A program made the translations under genes and the position numbers. Shown piece after piece: positions 43,246 to 51,423 of a stretch of 64,000 bases of DNA; within the stretch, counting starts at the first letter, position 1, and every line of letters begins with the position of its first letter. The stretch lies in NCBI GenBank assembly GCA_965662355.1, contig CBFIHP010000005.1, forward strand, positions 62,001 through 126,000, written 5' to 3'. Origin of the DNA: GCA-2683825 sp965662355. Lineage in GTDB: Bacteria; Planctomycetota; UBA1135; GCA-002686595. The notes below the pieces were generated by a model that saw only the letters and a program-made list of their open reading frames with translations, was not told the DNA's origin and searched no databases.

Positions 43246-43421
43246 AATGTCCGCTTCTAGGGGCTTTCTTCGCCCCCGAGGGGGTTTTCCGCACCCCTGT
43301 GTGGGTTACTAAGGCCTGGCCTTTCGGGCGCCGGGCCCCCCGATATACTCTGCATGCCCAGTTCCCTCGGCCTGGCGCCGCAGTGGGAACCCTCCCTTCC
43401 ATAATAGGAACACCCCCTCCC

Positions 43422-44657
43422 ATGCCGCACGACATTCGATTCAGCGAACAGGCGCTCGAACTCCAGGAAACCGCGCGCCAGATCGCGGAGAAGCACGTTC
43501 GCCCCGCCGCGGCGAAATATGATCGTGCGCAGGAGTACAACCGCGAGGCGGCCGCGGCCGTGGCGGAGGCCGGGCTGTTCAAGGTCTTCATTCCCGAGGA
43601 ATACGGTGGCTACGGCGCGGGCAGTCTGGCCCTGTGCCTCGTCACCGAAGAGCTCGCCAAGGCCGATTCGGGCTTTGGGGTGGCGTTTGCCGTCAACGCC
43701 CTGGGCTCGACACCGATCGTGGTGGGTGGGACCGAGGAGCAGAAGAAGCGCTGGTTGCCCGACGTTGCCGCCGGCAAGAAGATGTGCGCCTTCTGCCTTT
43801 CGGAGAAGAATGCCGGTTCCGACGCCAGCGGGCTCGCCGTCACCGCGGTGCGCGAGGGGGACGAGTACCTGATCCGCGGCGAGAAGAAGTGGACCACCAA
43901 CGGCGGCGTCGCAGATCTCTACACGGTCTTCTGCGTGACCGACAAGACCTCGAAGTCACGCCGCATCAGCGCCATCGTCGTCGAGAAGGGCACCGACGGC
44001 TTCAGCGTGGCGAAGGTCGAGGACAAGATGGGGATTCGCTGCGTCCCGGTCGTCGAGACACACTACGACAACGTGCGCGTTCCGGCCTCGAACCTCATCG
44101 GCGAACGCGAGGGCATGGGCTTCAAGCACGCCATGATGACCCTCGATCGAGCGCGCCCCTGCGTCGCGGCACAAGCTGTCGGCGCCGCCCAGGGAGCGCT
44201 GGATCTGGCCCTTGTCTATGCAAGCCGTCGTCGCCAGTTCGGCCAGCCCATCTCCTCCTTCCAGATGGTGCAGAAGATGCTCGCTGACATGGCCATCAAG
44301 ACCGAGGCGTCACGCTGGCTCGTGTACGCCTCGGCCGCGGCTATCAACGAGGGGCTCAAGAACGTCACGAAGATCGCTGCCATGGGCAAGTGCTTCGCTA
44401 CCGATGTGGCCATGGAAGTCGCCACTGACGCGGTGCAGGTCTTCGGTGGCTACGGCTTCATGGAGGACTATCCGATCGCCAAGTTCTTCCGCGATGCCAA
44501 GATCCTCCAGATATACGAAGGCACCAACCAGATCCAACGGATGGTTGTGGCTCGCAATCTGATCAAGGAAACCGAGGCTCTGGCTCACCTACAGGACTAC
44601 ATCCCGCAGGAAGAGCAGAAGACCTATATGGACGAAACCGTCGAGGCGAGCACGTAG
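43422..44657 (+). CDS. Acyl-CoA dehydrogenase
   Basis: FAD-dependent enzyme of 411 residues that introduces the alpha-beta double bond in acyl-CoA. The substrate loop is CLSEKNAGSDASGLAVTA, followed by EKKWTTNGGVADLY, the RARPCVAAQAVG and RRQFGQPISSFQMVQKMLADM FAD-binding helices, and DAVQVFGGYGFMEDYP. The catalytic base is the Glu in IYEGTNQIQR. ATG 43422 starts the family domain (IRFSEQALELQETARQIA). It is an ordinary short- or medium-chain enzyme; no other beta-oxidation genes are nearby. The frame upstream is noncoding. Confidence 0.95.
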   Translation: MPHDIRFSEQALELQETARQIAEKHVRPAAAKYDRAQEYNREAAAAVAEAGLFKVFIPEEYGGYGAGSLALCLVTEELAKADSGFGVAFAVNALGSTPIVVGGTEEQKKRWLPDVAAGKKMCAFCLSEKNAGSDASGLAVTAVREGDEYLIRGEKKWTTNGGVADLYTVFCVTDKTSKSRRISAIVVEKGTDGFSVAKVEDKMGIRCVPVVETHYDNVRVPASNLIGEREGMGFKHAMMTLDRARPCVAAQAVGAAQGALDLALVYASRRRQFGQPISSFQMVQKMLADMAIKTEASRWLVYASAAAINEGLKNVTKIAAMGKCFATDVAMEVATDAVQVFGGYGFMEDYPIAKFFRDAKILQIYEGTNQIQRMVVARNLIKETEALAHLQDYIPQEEQKTYMDETVEAST

Positions 44658-44667
44658 CTCCTGCTTT

Positions 44668-44709
44668 CCGCTGGGCACATACAGCGGGGCATATGCGCTG
44701 GGAGCGCAT
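44668..44709 (+). terminator. Two inverted repeats after the acyl-CoA dehydrogenase gene
   Basis: Just past the stop are CCGCTG/CAGCGG with an eight-base loop (44668-44673 and 44682-44687) and a perfect seven-base ATGCGCT-GGG-AGCGCAT stem (44693-44709). No T run follows, so a factor-dependent terminator or mRNA-end structure is more likely than an intrinsic terminator. Confidence 0.45.
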
Positions 44710-44914
44710 GCAATGGTAGGACTTTCCTGCGTCGATCTTTCGCACGCGGGTGGGTCTCCTGACGTAGCACCGCGAAAGGATTTCGTGCTCGGTGTTCTCC
44801 CGTCGCAATCGGGAAGGAACATCCTCGACGAGCGCGTGTTCGTTTCCCGGTTCGGAACACTTTACGACATCCTGAGGTCTGGCCCCACGAGGGGCTTTCC
44901 ACAAGACGTCGCTC

Positions 44915-47900
44915 ATGCGCATTCTCTCCCGGCCATCTTCATTCCTCGCCACGACGCTCGCGTGGGCGCTCGTCTGTGCGAGTGCCAGTGCTCAGGAGCC
45001 CGGAACCGCCGTCTCGCACTGGAAGATCGGCGGAACCCGAGGCTCGCTTGCCGGTGCGCTGGATGCGGGCGATCACATGGGCCGCGCGATCGCTCTGCTG
45101 GGCGATCTGGATGGCGATGGCGTTCAAGACGTGGCGGCCTCGGGTGTAGCGGACGACGACGGTGTCGAGAACGCCGGCGCGATCTACATCCTGTTCATGA
45201 ACAGCGATGGCTCGATCAAGCGCTTTCAGAAGATCAGCTCGACGGCGGGCAAGTTCGGCGGGCGCCTCGATCAATCGGATCAGTTTGGTCGGGCGTTGTG
45301 CCCGATCGGTGATCTCAATGGCGATGGCGTTATCGACCTGGCGGTCGGCGCCAACTTCGATGACGACGGGGGAGACGCGCGTGGTGCGGTCTGGATCCTC
45401 TTTCTCAATACCAACGGTACCGTCAAGGCGCACCAGAAGATCAGCTGGCTCGAAGGGAATTTCACCGGAGCGCTCGACGATCGCGACGAGTTCGGCCGTG
45501 CCCTGGCTCCCCTCGGGGATCTCGACGGCGATGGAGTCTTCGATCTGGCCGTAGGAGCTTCCTACGACGATGACGGTGGAATCAACCGCGGCGCGATCTG
45601 GGTACTCTTCATGAACACCGACGGGACGGTGAAATCCCACTCGAAGATCGGAGCGCTTTCCATCGAGCTGGCGGGTCTCATCCAGGACTACGACTACTTT
45701 GCTCACTCCCTCGGAACGCTCGGAGACTTCGACGGCGATGGCAAGGGCGATCTGCTCGTCGGCGAACTCCTGGACGACGATGGCGCCTTGAACTCGGGGG
45801 CCGTGTGGATCCTCTTCTTGAATGGGGATGGCACGGTCAAGTCGACACAGAAGATCAGTCCGCTGCACGGCGGTTTCACTGGAGAGTTGACCGAGCGAAA
45901 CCAATTCGGCGTCGCCGTGGCCGGCATCGGGGACATCGATGGGGATCTCGTTGGCGATATCGCCGTGGGAGCGGTCAATGACACCGACGGAGGCTCGCGC
46001 CGTGGCGCGGTCTGGATTCTCTTCATGAACGCCGGTGGCACCGTGAAGAACCACCGGAAGATCAGCAGTTCGGTGGGCAACTTCGGCGAGGTGCTCGATG
46101 ATCACGACTGGTTCGGATCGGCCTTGTCTCCCCTGGGTGACCTCGACGGAGACGGATTCCTGGATATCGCAGCCGGTGCGCGCCAGGACGATGACAGCGG
46201 TACCGACGCCGGAGCGTTGTACATGCTGTTTCTGTACGGCGTTCCAGCCATCCTGACCTCGGAGTTCGTCGCCACACCGCGCGAGGGCATTTCGCCCTTG
46301 CAGGTTGCCTTTTCCAATCAAACCCTGGGCGCGGTCAGCGCCTGGAGTTGGGACTTCGGCGATGGCGAGGTTGCGAGCATCCAGAATCCCCAGCACACGT
46401 ACGCCGCGGCCGGGACGTACACGGTATCCCTGACCGTGTCGGGGGCCGTGGGTTCCGACACGATGACCTTGACCGACCACATCGTGGTTCACGAAGCGCT
46501 CTTCGCGGAATTGAGTGCATCGTCCAACTTCGGTATCGCCCCGCTCGATGTGAACTTCAACGATGTGTCCATGGGTGTCGTCACTGCCTGGAACTGGGAC
46601 TTTGGCGACGGAACGACCTCGACCGAGTCGAGTTCGTTGCACACCTACGCCGATCGGGGGATCTATCGGGTGACGCTGACCGTCACGGGGCCCGCTGGCA
46701 GCAGTACCGCCACCTCGGCGCCCATCGTTGTCACGCTAGAGCCGGCTGTGTCGAACTTCGGTGCGGACCCCTCGAGTGGTGATTCGCCCCTGAACGTTCA
46801 GTTCTACGATCAATCCAGCGGAGTCGTTTCCGGTTGGAGCTGGGACTTCGGAGACGGTGCCACGTCTACGTTGCAAAACCCGAGCCACGCCTACAACTAT
46901 GCCGGAACGTACTCGGTAGCCCTGACGATCTTCGGACCGACGGGCTTCAACACGGTGGTGCAGAACGATGTCATCTTCGTGACCCCGGGCCCCTCGTTGG
47001 CGGATCTCAGTTTCACGCCGGCAAAGGGGATCGCTCCGTTGAGCGTGCAGTTCACCGATCTATCGCTAGGCGGCGTGACCACGTGGTCGTGGAGTTTTGG
47101 CGACGGTGGCAGTTCGACTCTGCAGAACCCGATGCAGACATACGTGTCGCCAGGCACCTATTCGGCCGTGCTCGAGGTCAATGGACCCGCGGGGCTCTCG
47201 ACGAAAACGCTGATCGACGCCATCACGGTCCTCGAGGATTCGGTCTACGCGGAATTCCAACTGGATCATGCGAGCGGGTTTGCTCCGCTGGCGGTTGGTT
47301 TCACCGACCTCTCGCTGGGTGCGGTTACGACCTGGTCCTGGGACTTCGGCGATGGAACCTCGTCGAACTTGCGGAATCCCACGCACACCTACGCGAGCCA
47401 CGGGACGTATTCGGTTTCATTGACCGTTGTCAATGCTCCTACCAGCAACACGACGGTCGAAATCGATCGGGTTGTGGTGCTCCCGCCCCCCCCGACGGCC
47501 GCTCTTAGCGCGTCTACGACGGCGGGTCCCGCGCACTTGGAGGTCAACTACAGCGATCTGTCCAGTGGTCACCTCAGCTCTTGGAGCTGGAACTTCGGGG
47601 ACGGAGGGACATCGAATCAGCAGCATCCGACGTACACGTATGTGGCGCCAGGAACCTATACCGTCAGTCTGACCGCGACGGGAGCCGGCGGCACGCACAC
47701 GATAAGTGAAACGGACCTTATCGCGGTCTCGACGCCTTCGACGGCGTCTCTCATCGCCCGACCCACAAGTGGGCATTCCCCCCTGGTCGTCGTGTTCTCC
47801 GACACCTCGGCGGGAGACGTCTCGAGCTGGAGCTGGGACTTCGGCGATGGAAGCACTTCGACTCTGCAGCACCCAACGCACATCTTCCCGAGCCCCGGGA

Positions 47901-48925
47901 CCTTCCCGGTCTCGCTCGCGGTCGACGGCGCCGGGGGCAGCGACTTCGTCGAGCTAGTGGATACCATCCTGGTCACGCTTCCGTCGGTCGAGGCGGACTT
48001 CACGGCCGTCACGATTTCGGGGGAACGCCCGCTCGCTGTCAGTTTCCATGATCTCTCCCACGGCAACCCCAGTAGCTGGAGCTGGGATTTCGGTGACGGC
48101 AACGTCTCGAGCGAGCAGGAACCCACGCATACCTATCTCACCTCAGGCACGTTCTCGGTCACTCTCGCGGTTGTGGGGGCCAGCGGAAGCGACACGGCGC
48201 TCATCAACGATTTTATTTTCGTGACGGAGCCGCCGCCGGTGGTGTCGGGCTTCTCGGGGACGCCCACTTCAGGAGTGGCACCGTTGTCCGTGGTCTTCGC
48301 CGATGAATCCGGGGGGGACATCAGGTCCTGGACCTGGGACTTTGGCGATGGCACGAGCTCGACCTTGGCGAATCCGACGCATACCTACCTCACGATCGGG
48401 ACCCATTCCGTGTCGCTTGCGGTGAGCGGTCCGAACGGAGCCGACCTGCAATTGAAGCCCGAATACGTCGTGACGACTCCGGTTCCCGGTATCATCACGC
48501 CGTACGGGTGCGGTGTGAATCCGGCAGACAGTCTGCAGGTGGTCTCCGGAGACGGAACCCTCGGGGCGCAGATGATCATGGCTCTCGACAACCCACTGGG
48601 AACACAAACGCCCGGCTTGACGCCGCACTTGATCCTGGCTCTCGCCCCCACTCCGGGCTATCCCTGCGGTCCCGTGCGCAATGGGCTCGGCATGGACGGC
48701 GGAGTGGGCGAAATCTTGATTCACGTGGGTCAGATTTTAGATGTCGTCGCCGGTACGCCCTGGAACGGACCGGGCTCGCCCTCGTACGTCATCCAGAACA
48801 TCCCCGAGGATCCTGCGTTGATCGGGTTGGCCGTCTACCTGCAGGGAATGTTCATCGACGCGGCCTCCGACGCCACGGTGCGCAACGCCCTGACCTCGGC
48901 CATCCACATTCAGGTCGGAGCCTAG
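44915..48925 (+). CDS. Large secreted FG-GAP and PKD repeat protein
   Basis: Exported protein of 1336 residues. Its signal peptide ends ASASAQ. Six FG-GAP-like repeats follow (about 35-430), each with a GDLDGDGxxDLAVG Ca2+-type loop and a DDDG...GAVWILFLN end. Nine PKD domains (about 445-1180) each carry a WSWDFGDG core with a following HTY or similar. A C-terminal domain of about 140 residues starting YGCGVNPADSL probably handles surface anchoring or sorting. Repeats of both types serve in adhesion and in glycan or protein binding at the cell surface. It stands alone, with a 257-base gap upstream. Confidence 0.9.
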   Translation: MRILSRPSSFLATTLAWALVCASASAQEPGTAVSHWKIGGTRGSLAGALDAGDHMGRAIALLGDLDGDGVQDVAASGVADDDGVENAGAIYILFMNSDGSIKRFQKISSTAGKFGGRLDQSDQFGRALCPIGDLNGDGVIDLAVGANFDDDGGDARGAVWILFLNTNGTVKAHQKISWLEGNFTGALDDRDEFGRALAPLGDLDGDGVFDLAVGASYDDDGGINRGAIWVLFMNTDGTVKSHSKIGALSIELAGLIQDYDYFAHSLGTLGDFDGDGKGDLLVGELLDDDGALNSGAVWILFLNGDGTVKSTQKISPLHGGFTGELTERNQFGVAVAGIGDIDGDLVGDIAVGAVNDTDGGSRRGAVWILFMNAGGTVKNHRKISSSVGNFGEVLDDHDWFGSALSPLGDLDGDGFLDIAAGARQDDDSGTDAGALYMLFLYGVPAILTSEFVATPREGISPLQVAFSNQTLGAVSAWSWDFGDGEVASIQNPQHTYAAAGTYTVSLTVSGAVGSDTMTLTDHIVVHEALFAELSASSNFGIAPLDVNFNDVSMGVVTAWNWDFGDGTTSTESSSLHTYADRGIYRVTLTVTGPAGSSTATSAPIVVTLEPAVSNFGADPSSGDSPLNVQFYDQSSGVVSGWSWDFGDGATSTLQNPSHAYNYAGTYSVALTIFGPTGFNTVVQNDVIFVTPGPSLADLSFTPAKGIAPLSVQFTDLSLGGVTTWSWSFGDGGSSTLQNPMQTYVSPGTYSAVLEVNGPAGLSTKTLIDAITVLEDSVYAEFQLDHASGFAPLAVGFTDLSLGAVTTWSWDFGDGTSSNLRNPTHTYASHGTYSVSLTVVNAPTSNTTVEIDRVVVLPPPPTAALSASTTAGPAHLEVNYSDLSSGHLSSWSWNFGDGGTSNQQHPTYTYVAPGTYTVSLTATGAGGTHTISETDLIAVSTPSTASLIARPTSGHSPLVVVFSDTSAGDVSSWSWDFGDGSTSTLQHPTHIFPSPGTFPVSLAVDGAGGSDFVELVDTILVTLPSVEADFTAVTISGERPLAVSFHDLSHGNPSSWSWDFGDGNVSSEQEPTHTYLTSGTFSVTLAVVGASGSDTALINDFIFVTEPPPVVSGFSGTPTSGVAPLSVVFADESGGDIRSWTWDFGDGTSSTLANPTHTYLTIGTHSVSLAVSGPNGADLQLKPEYVVTTPVPGIITPYGCGVNPADSLQVVSGDGTLGAQMIMALDNPLGTQTPGLTPHLILALAPTPGYPCGPVRNGLGMDGGVGEILIHVGQILDVVAGTPWNGPGSPSYVIQNIPEDPALIGLAVYLQGMFIDAASDATVRNALTSAIHIQVGA

Positions 48926-50058
48926 TCCGAACGACCCGCGGTCGCGAGGAGTTCGTCGTAGCGCGGAGCGAGCGTTTCCCATCGGAAACGCTCCGTGCCT
49001 TCGACGATGCGTTGCCGCATTTCCATCCAGAGGCCTCGTTTCGCGGCATCGATCGTGGAAGCCAGTGCTGCGGCAAAGGAAGCCCTGGGCTGGTACAGGA
49101 TGTTTCCGCGGTGAACGTCGGTCTCGGTCGACAGCTCCGGTAACAGTTCGGGATACGCGAGATCGTCCGGTAAGAGAGGAAGGCAGCCGCAGCGCAGAGC
49201 CTCGAGGGTTCCGATCCCGAAGAATTCGTGACGGGCGGTGGAGCAGACGATGTCGCTCGAGCGCAGCGCTTCGACGTATGCCCCTCGCTCCTCGAGGAAG
49301 CCCGACGCCTCGATCCTGTGGGCGATCGCTTCGAGCAGCTCCTGCACCCTGTTGGGAGCTGCACGAAAACTCTGGCCGAGTAGCACCAGACGGAAGTCGA
49401 CACCTTGTCGATCCAGCTGGCCGAGGGCTTCGAGGAAACGTTCCGGATCCTTGTCGTACTCCCAGCGATGATTCCACAGGATGCGTGGTGGGCCTCCGCT
49501 TCTCGATTCGGGCCCTGGAGCGATGGCAGGCAAATCGGTGCCGATCGGGAGCACGCAGCTTTTTTCGCGGACCTGCTCCAGGCTTGCACCCATAGCCACG
49601 TCGGGAATACGACGCAGGAGCAGCTCGAGGTGTCCGAGGAAGGTGCTGCGGTGATACTCGGAATTGAACACGGCACGAGCCGAGCAGAGGATCGCGTGTA
49701 GGTGTGTCAGCGCGTGATGCACGTCCCGGCTCTCGCCCTCTTGCAAGGGATAGCTCAGCTGGTTCTCGTGAAAGTAGACGACGCACGGCGTGTTTCGCTG
49801 CGGTGTGGGTAGCAAGGCGCGCAGCTCTGCCAGGTTCAAGTAATCGGAGGCAAGTAGGAGATCGAAGGGCTCTGCCTTGGCAAGCTCTGCCGCGAAGTGA
49901 ACCGAAGCCGTGCGCATGCGCCATTTCCAGTACCGCGGCGGAAGCGTGAACGACCGAATGTCGTGCACGCTGTGGCGTGTCAGCCCATCGAGGAACGCCA
50001 GATGAGATACCGCTGCGTACGGTTCGAGAGCTGCGATGCGGAGCCGGCTGTTCGACAC
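48922..50058 (-). CDS. Queuosine-tRNA mannosyltransferase-like glycosyltransferase (DUF3524/GTDC1 type)
   Basis: Two-domain GT-B glycosyltransferase of 378 residues. The N-terminal domain has IAALEPYAAVSHLAFLDGL, FTLPPRYWKWRMRTASVHFA and PCVVYFHENQLSYPLQ. The C-terminal has ILWNHRWEYDKDPERFLEAL and ICSTARHEFFGIGTLEALRC-type donor-site sequence. The order (SHxxxxxGL, LPxRxWKWR, YFHENQLxYP, HRWExDKDPE, TAxHEFFGxxxLEA) matches animal GTDC1/QTMAN, which adds mannose to queuosine of tRNA-Asp. In bacteria the substrate is unproven. The gene converges on the FG-GAP gene and overlaps its end by four bases. Confidence 0.85.
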   Translation of the reverse strand: MSNSRLRIAALEPYAAVSHLAFLDGLTRHSVHDIRSFTLPPRYWKWRMRTASVHFAAELAKAEPFDLLLASDYLNLAELRALLPTPQRNTPCVVYFHENQLSYPLQEGESRDVHHALTHLHAILCSARAVFNSEYHRSTFLGHLELLLRRIPDVAMGASLEQVREKSCVLPIGTDLPAIAPGPESRSGGPPRILWNHRWEYDKDPERFLEALGQLDRQGVDFRLVLLGQSFRAAPNRVQELLEAIAHRIEASGFLEERGAYVEALRSSDIVCSTARHEFFGIGTLEALRCGCLPLLPDDLAYPELLPELSTETDVHRGNILYQPRASFAAALASTIDAAKRGLWMEMRQRIVEGTERFRWETLAPRYDELLATAGRSD

Positions 50059-50126
50059 GCGGCGAAGCGTATCACGAGCGCGGGCTATGAGCCGAGGACT
50101 CGACGCGGTGCTCGGCTCATGGTCCG

Positions 50127-50531
50127 CTACAACTCAGGCTCTGAGTGGGTCGCGATCTGGATCTTCTCGACCTCTTCGGTGGGAAGCCCATCCTCACCGA
50201 TTTCACGCAGCTTCCAGATCACGGTGCGTTCCTCGCCGTCTTCGGTACCCGGGATGTGGATCGTGACGGGGCTGCGGCGCAGCAAGGAACACCCGAGTTC
50301 CTCCAGCTCACGTTTCGCGCGCAGTAGCTCTCGTCGCTGGGAAGCAGCTTCGAGGCTCAGCATATGGCGAACATCGCGGCTGGATGAATCGAGTTCCCTG
50401 GAGGCGAGCTCATCCAGGGTGCTGACCAAGAAAGAGAGTACGGCGCCGCGCTCTCGAATTTCCTTACCGATCGAGAGGAGGAGCGGTTGTAGTTGTCTGG
50501 TTTGTTCCTCGTCGTAGGTGACGTTGCTCAT
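50127..50531 (-). CDS. DUF2203-like protein (paralogue 2)
   Basis: Helical protein of 134 residues beginning MSNVTYDEEQTRQL. It shares with the copy at 12813-13157 the PLLLSIGKEIRER helix, the conserved ASQRRELLRAKRELEELGCSLL segment and the beta-strand PVTIHIPG. The C-terminal 40 residues (GEERTVIWKLREIGE and onward) are acidic. No function is known. It is divergent from the ECF sigma gene with about 300 bases between, which makes a link to that regulatory pair possible. The longer open frame to 50786 is noncoding. Confidence 0.7.
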   Translation of the reverse strand: MSNVTYDEEQTRQLQPLLLSIGKEIRERGAVLSFLVSTLDELASRELDSSSRDVRHMLSLEAASQRRELLRAKRELEELGCSLLRRSPVTIHIPGTEDGEERTVIWKLREIGEDGLPTEEVEKIQIATHSEPEL

Positions 50532-50835
50532 TCTGTGGGACCCTTTTTGCAACGGTGGCGATACCCTCCGGCAGGTATCCGAACGGAGGTTGGGGAAGCC
50601 TTCGTGTTTCCTCCTTTTCCTGGCCAGGGCGCTCCTGGCGAGATGCTGGGCGGACACGCTCCTGGTAGCGATCCGGACCCCGGACGGGAGGCGGTTCCAC
50701 GCCGAGGGGGCTTCGTTGCCGTTTCCGGTGCCCGTTACCCGCGTTTGTAGGAGTTCCCATGTAGGGGCCTTGGCTCCAAGGCCCAAACGCGTGGGGGCCC
50801 TTCCTCTATTTCGCGTCGGCGTGCAAAATAGGACG
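50532..50835. promoter_or_regulatory. Divergent control region with a nested inverted repeat
   Basis: This 304-base gap separates the DUF2203-like gene from the ECF sigma gene. Its outstanding feature is a two-level inverted repeat: an outer CGCGTTTG (50740-50747) paired with CAAACGCG (50784-50791), and an inner GGGCCTTGG-CT-CCAAGGCCC (50765-50784). It ends 44 bases before the sigma gene start. It could be an operator or an RNA structure in the leader of the sigma mRNA. I see no certain -35/-10 pair. Confidence 0.55.
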
Positions 50836-51423
50836 GTGTCCGAAACGGTGGAATCAGGGCGTCAGATTGCCGACGCGCTCCGGGCCTCGAAAGAGGGCGG
50901 GGGGCCGACGGAAGAGTTTCTCTCGCTTGTCTACAACGACCTGCGGCGTGTCGCCAGCAGCAAGCTCGCGGGCTTGGGCCCGGGACAGACCCTGCAGACG
51001 ACGGCCCTGGTGCACGAGGCCTGGATGCGCCTGTCCTCCTCCGGCCAGGATGACTTTGACAATCGCGCACACTTCTTCGGAGCAGCCGCACGCGCGATGC
51101 GCAACATTCTGGTCGATCAGGCGCGTCGCAAGGCATCGACGAAGCGCAGTGCCTTGCGTCAGTGTTTCGACGAGAGCAGCGAACCGTACATCGCGCCACC
51201 GACTGCGGACATTCTCGCTCTTGACGAGAGCCTGAAGAAGTTCGAGTTATTGGAACCGCGTAAAGCCGAGGTCGTCATGCTGCGCTTCTTCGGCGGTCTA
51301 TCGACTCATGCGATCGCGGATGTCTTGAAAGTGTCGATCGGTACCGTCGAACGCGATTGGCGTCTCGCCCGTGCTTGGCTGCAAAGCCAGATCGAGGGAT
51401 CCGAACAGCAAGAGAAGCCGTGA
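50836..51423 (+). CDS. ECF-type RNA polymerase sigma factor
   Basis: Sigma factor of 195 residues of the ECF group that is coupled with Ser/Thr kinases in Planctomycetota and Acidobacteria. Region 2 has SLVYNDLRRVASSKLAGL and ALVHEAWMRLS. A basic ARRKASTKRSALR and region 4 (EPRKAEVVMLRFFGGLSTHAIADVL, then VSIGTVERDWRLARAWLQ) follow. The start is GTG 50836 or GTG 50821. The kinase gene starts inside its stop (GTGA), so kinase and sigma are made together; phosphorylation of the sigma by the kinase is a known theme in such pairs but is not shown here. Confidence 0.9.
   Translation: MSETVESGRQIADALRASKEGGGPTEEFLSLVYNDLRRVASSKLAGLGPGQTLQTTALVHEAWMRLSSSGQDDFDNRAHFFGAAARAMRNILVDQARRKASTKRSALRQCFDESSEPYIAPPTADILALDESLKKFELLEPRKAEVVMLRFFGGLSTHAIADVLKVSIGTVERDWRLARAWLQSQIEGSEQQEKP

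Noticed and set aside
44939..46642. A 567-codon minus-strand ORF opposite the FG-GAP/PKD gene
   Set aside because: It mirrors the repetitive, GC-rich coding strand. It has no plausible start, signal or family motif, whereas the plus strand shows a signal peptide and clear repeats.
46320..48420. Evenly spaced repeats that could suggest a CRISPR array
   Set aside because: They are in-frame copies of the WSWDFGDG codons of PKD domains, about 240-260 bases apart and inside one coding sequence, not short repeats with unique spacers.
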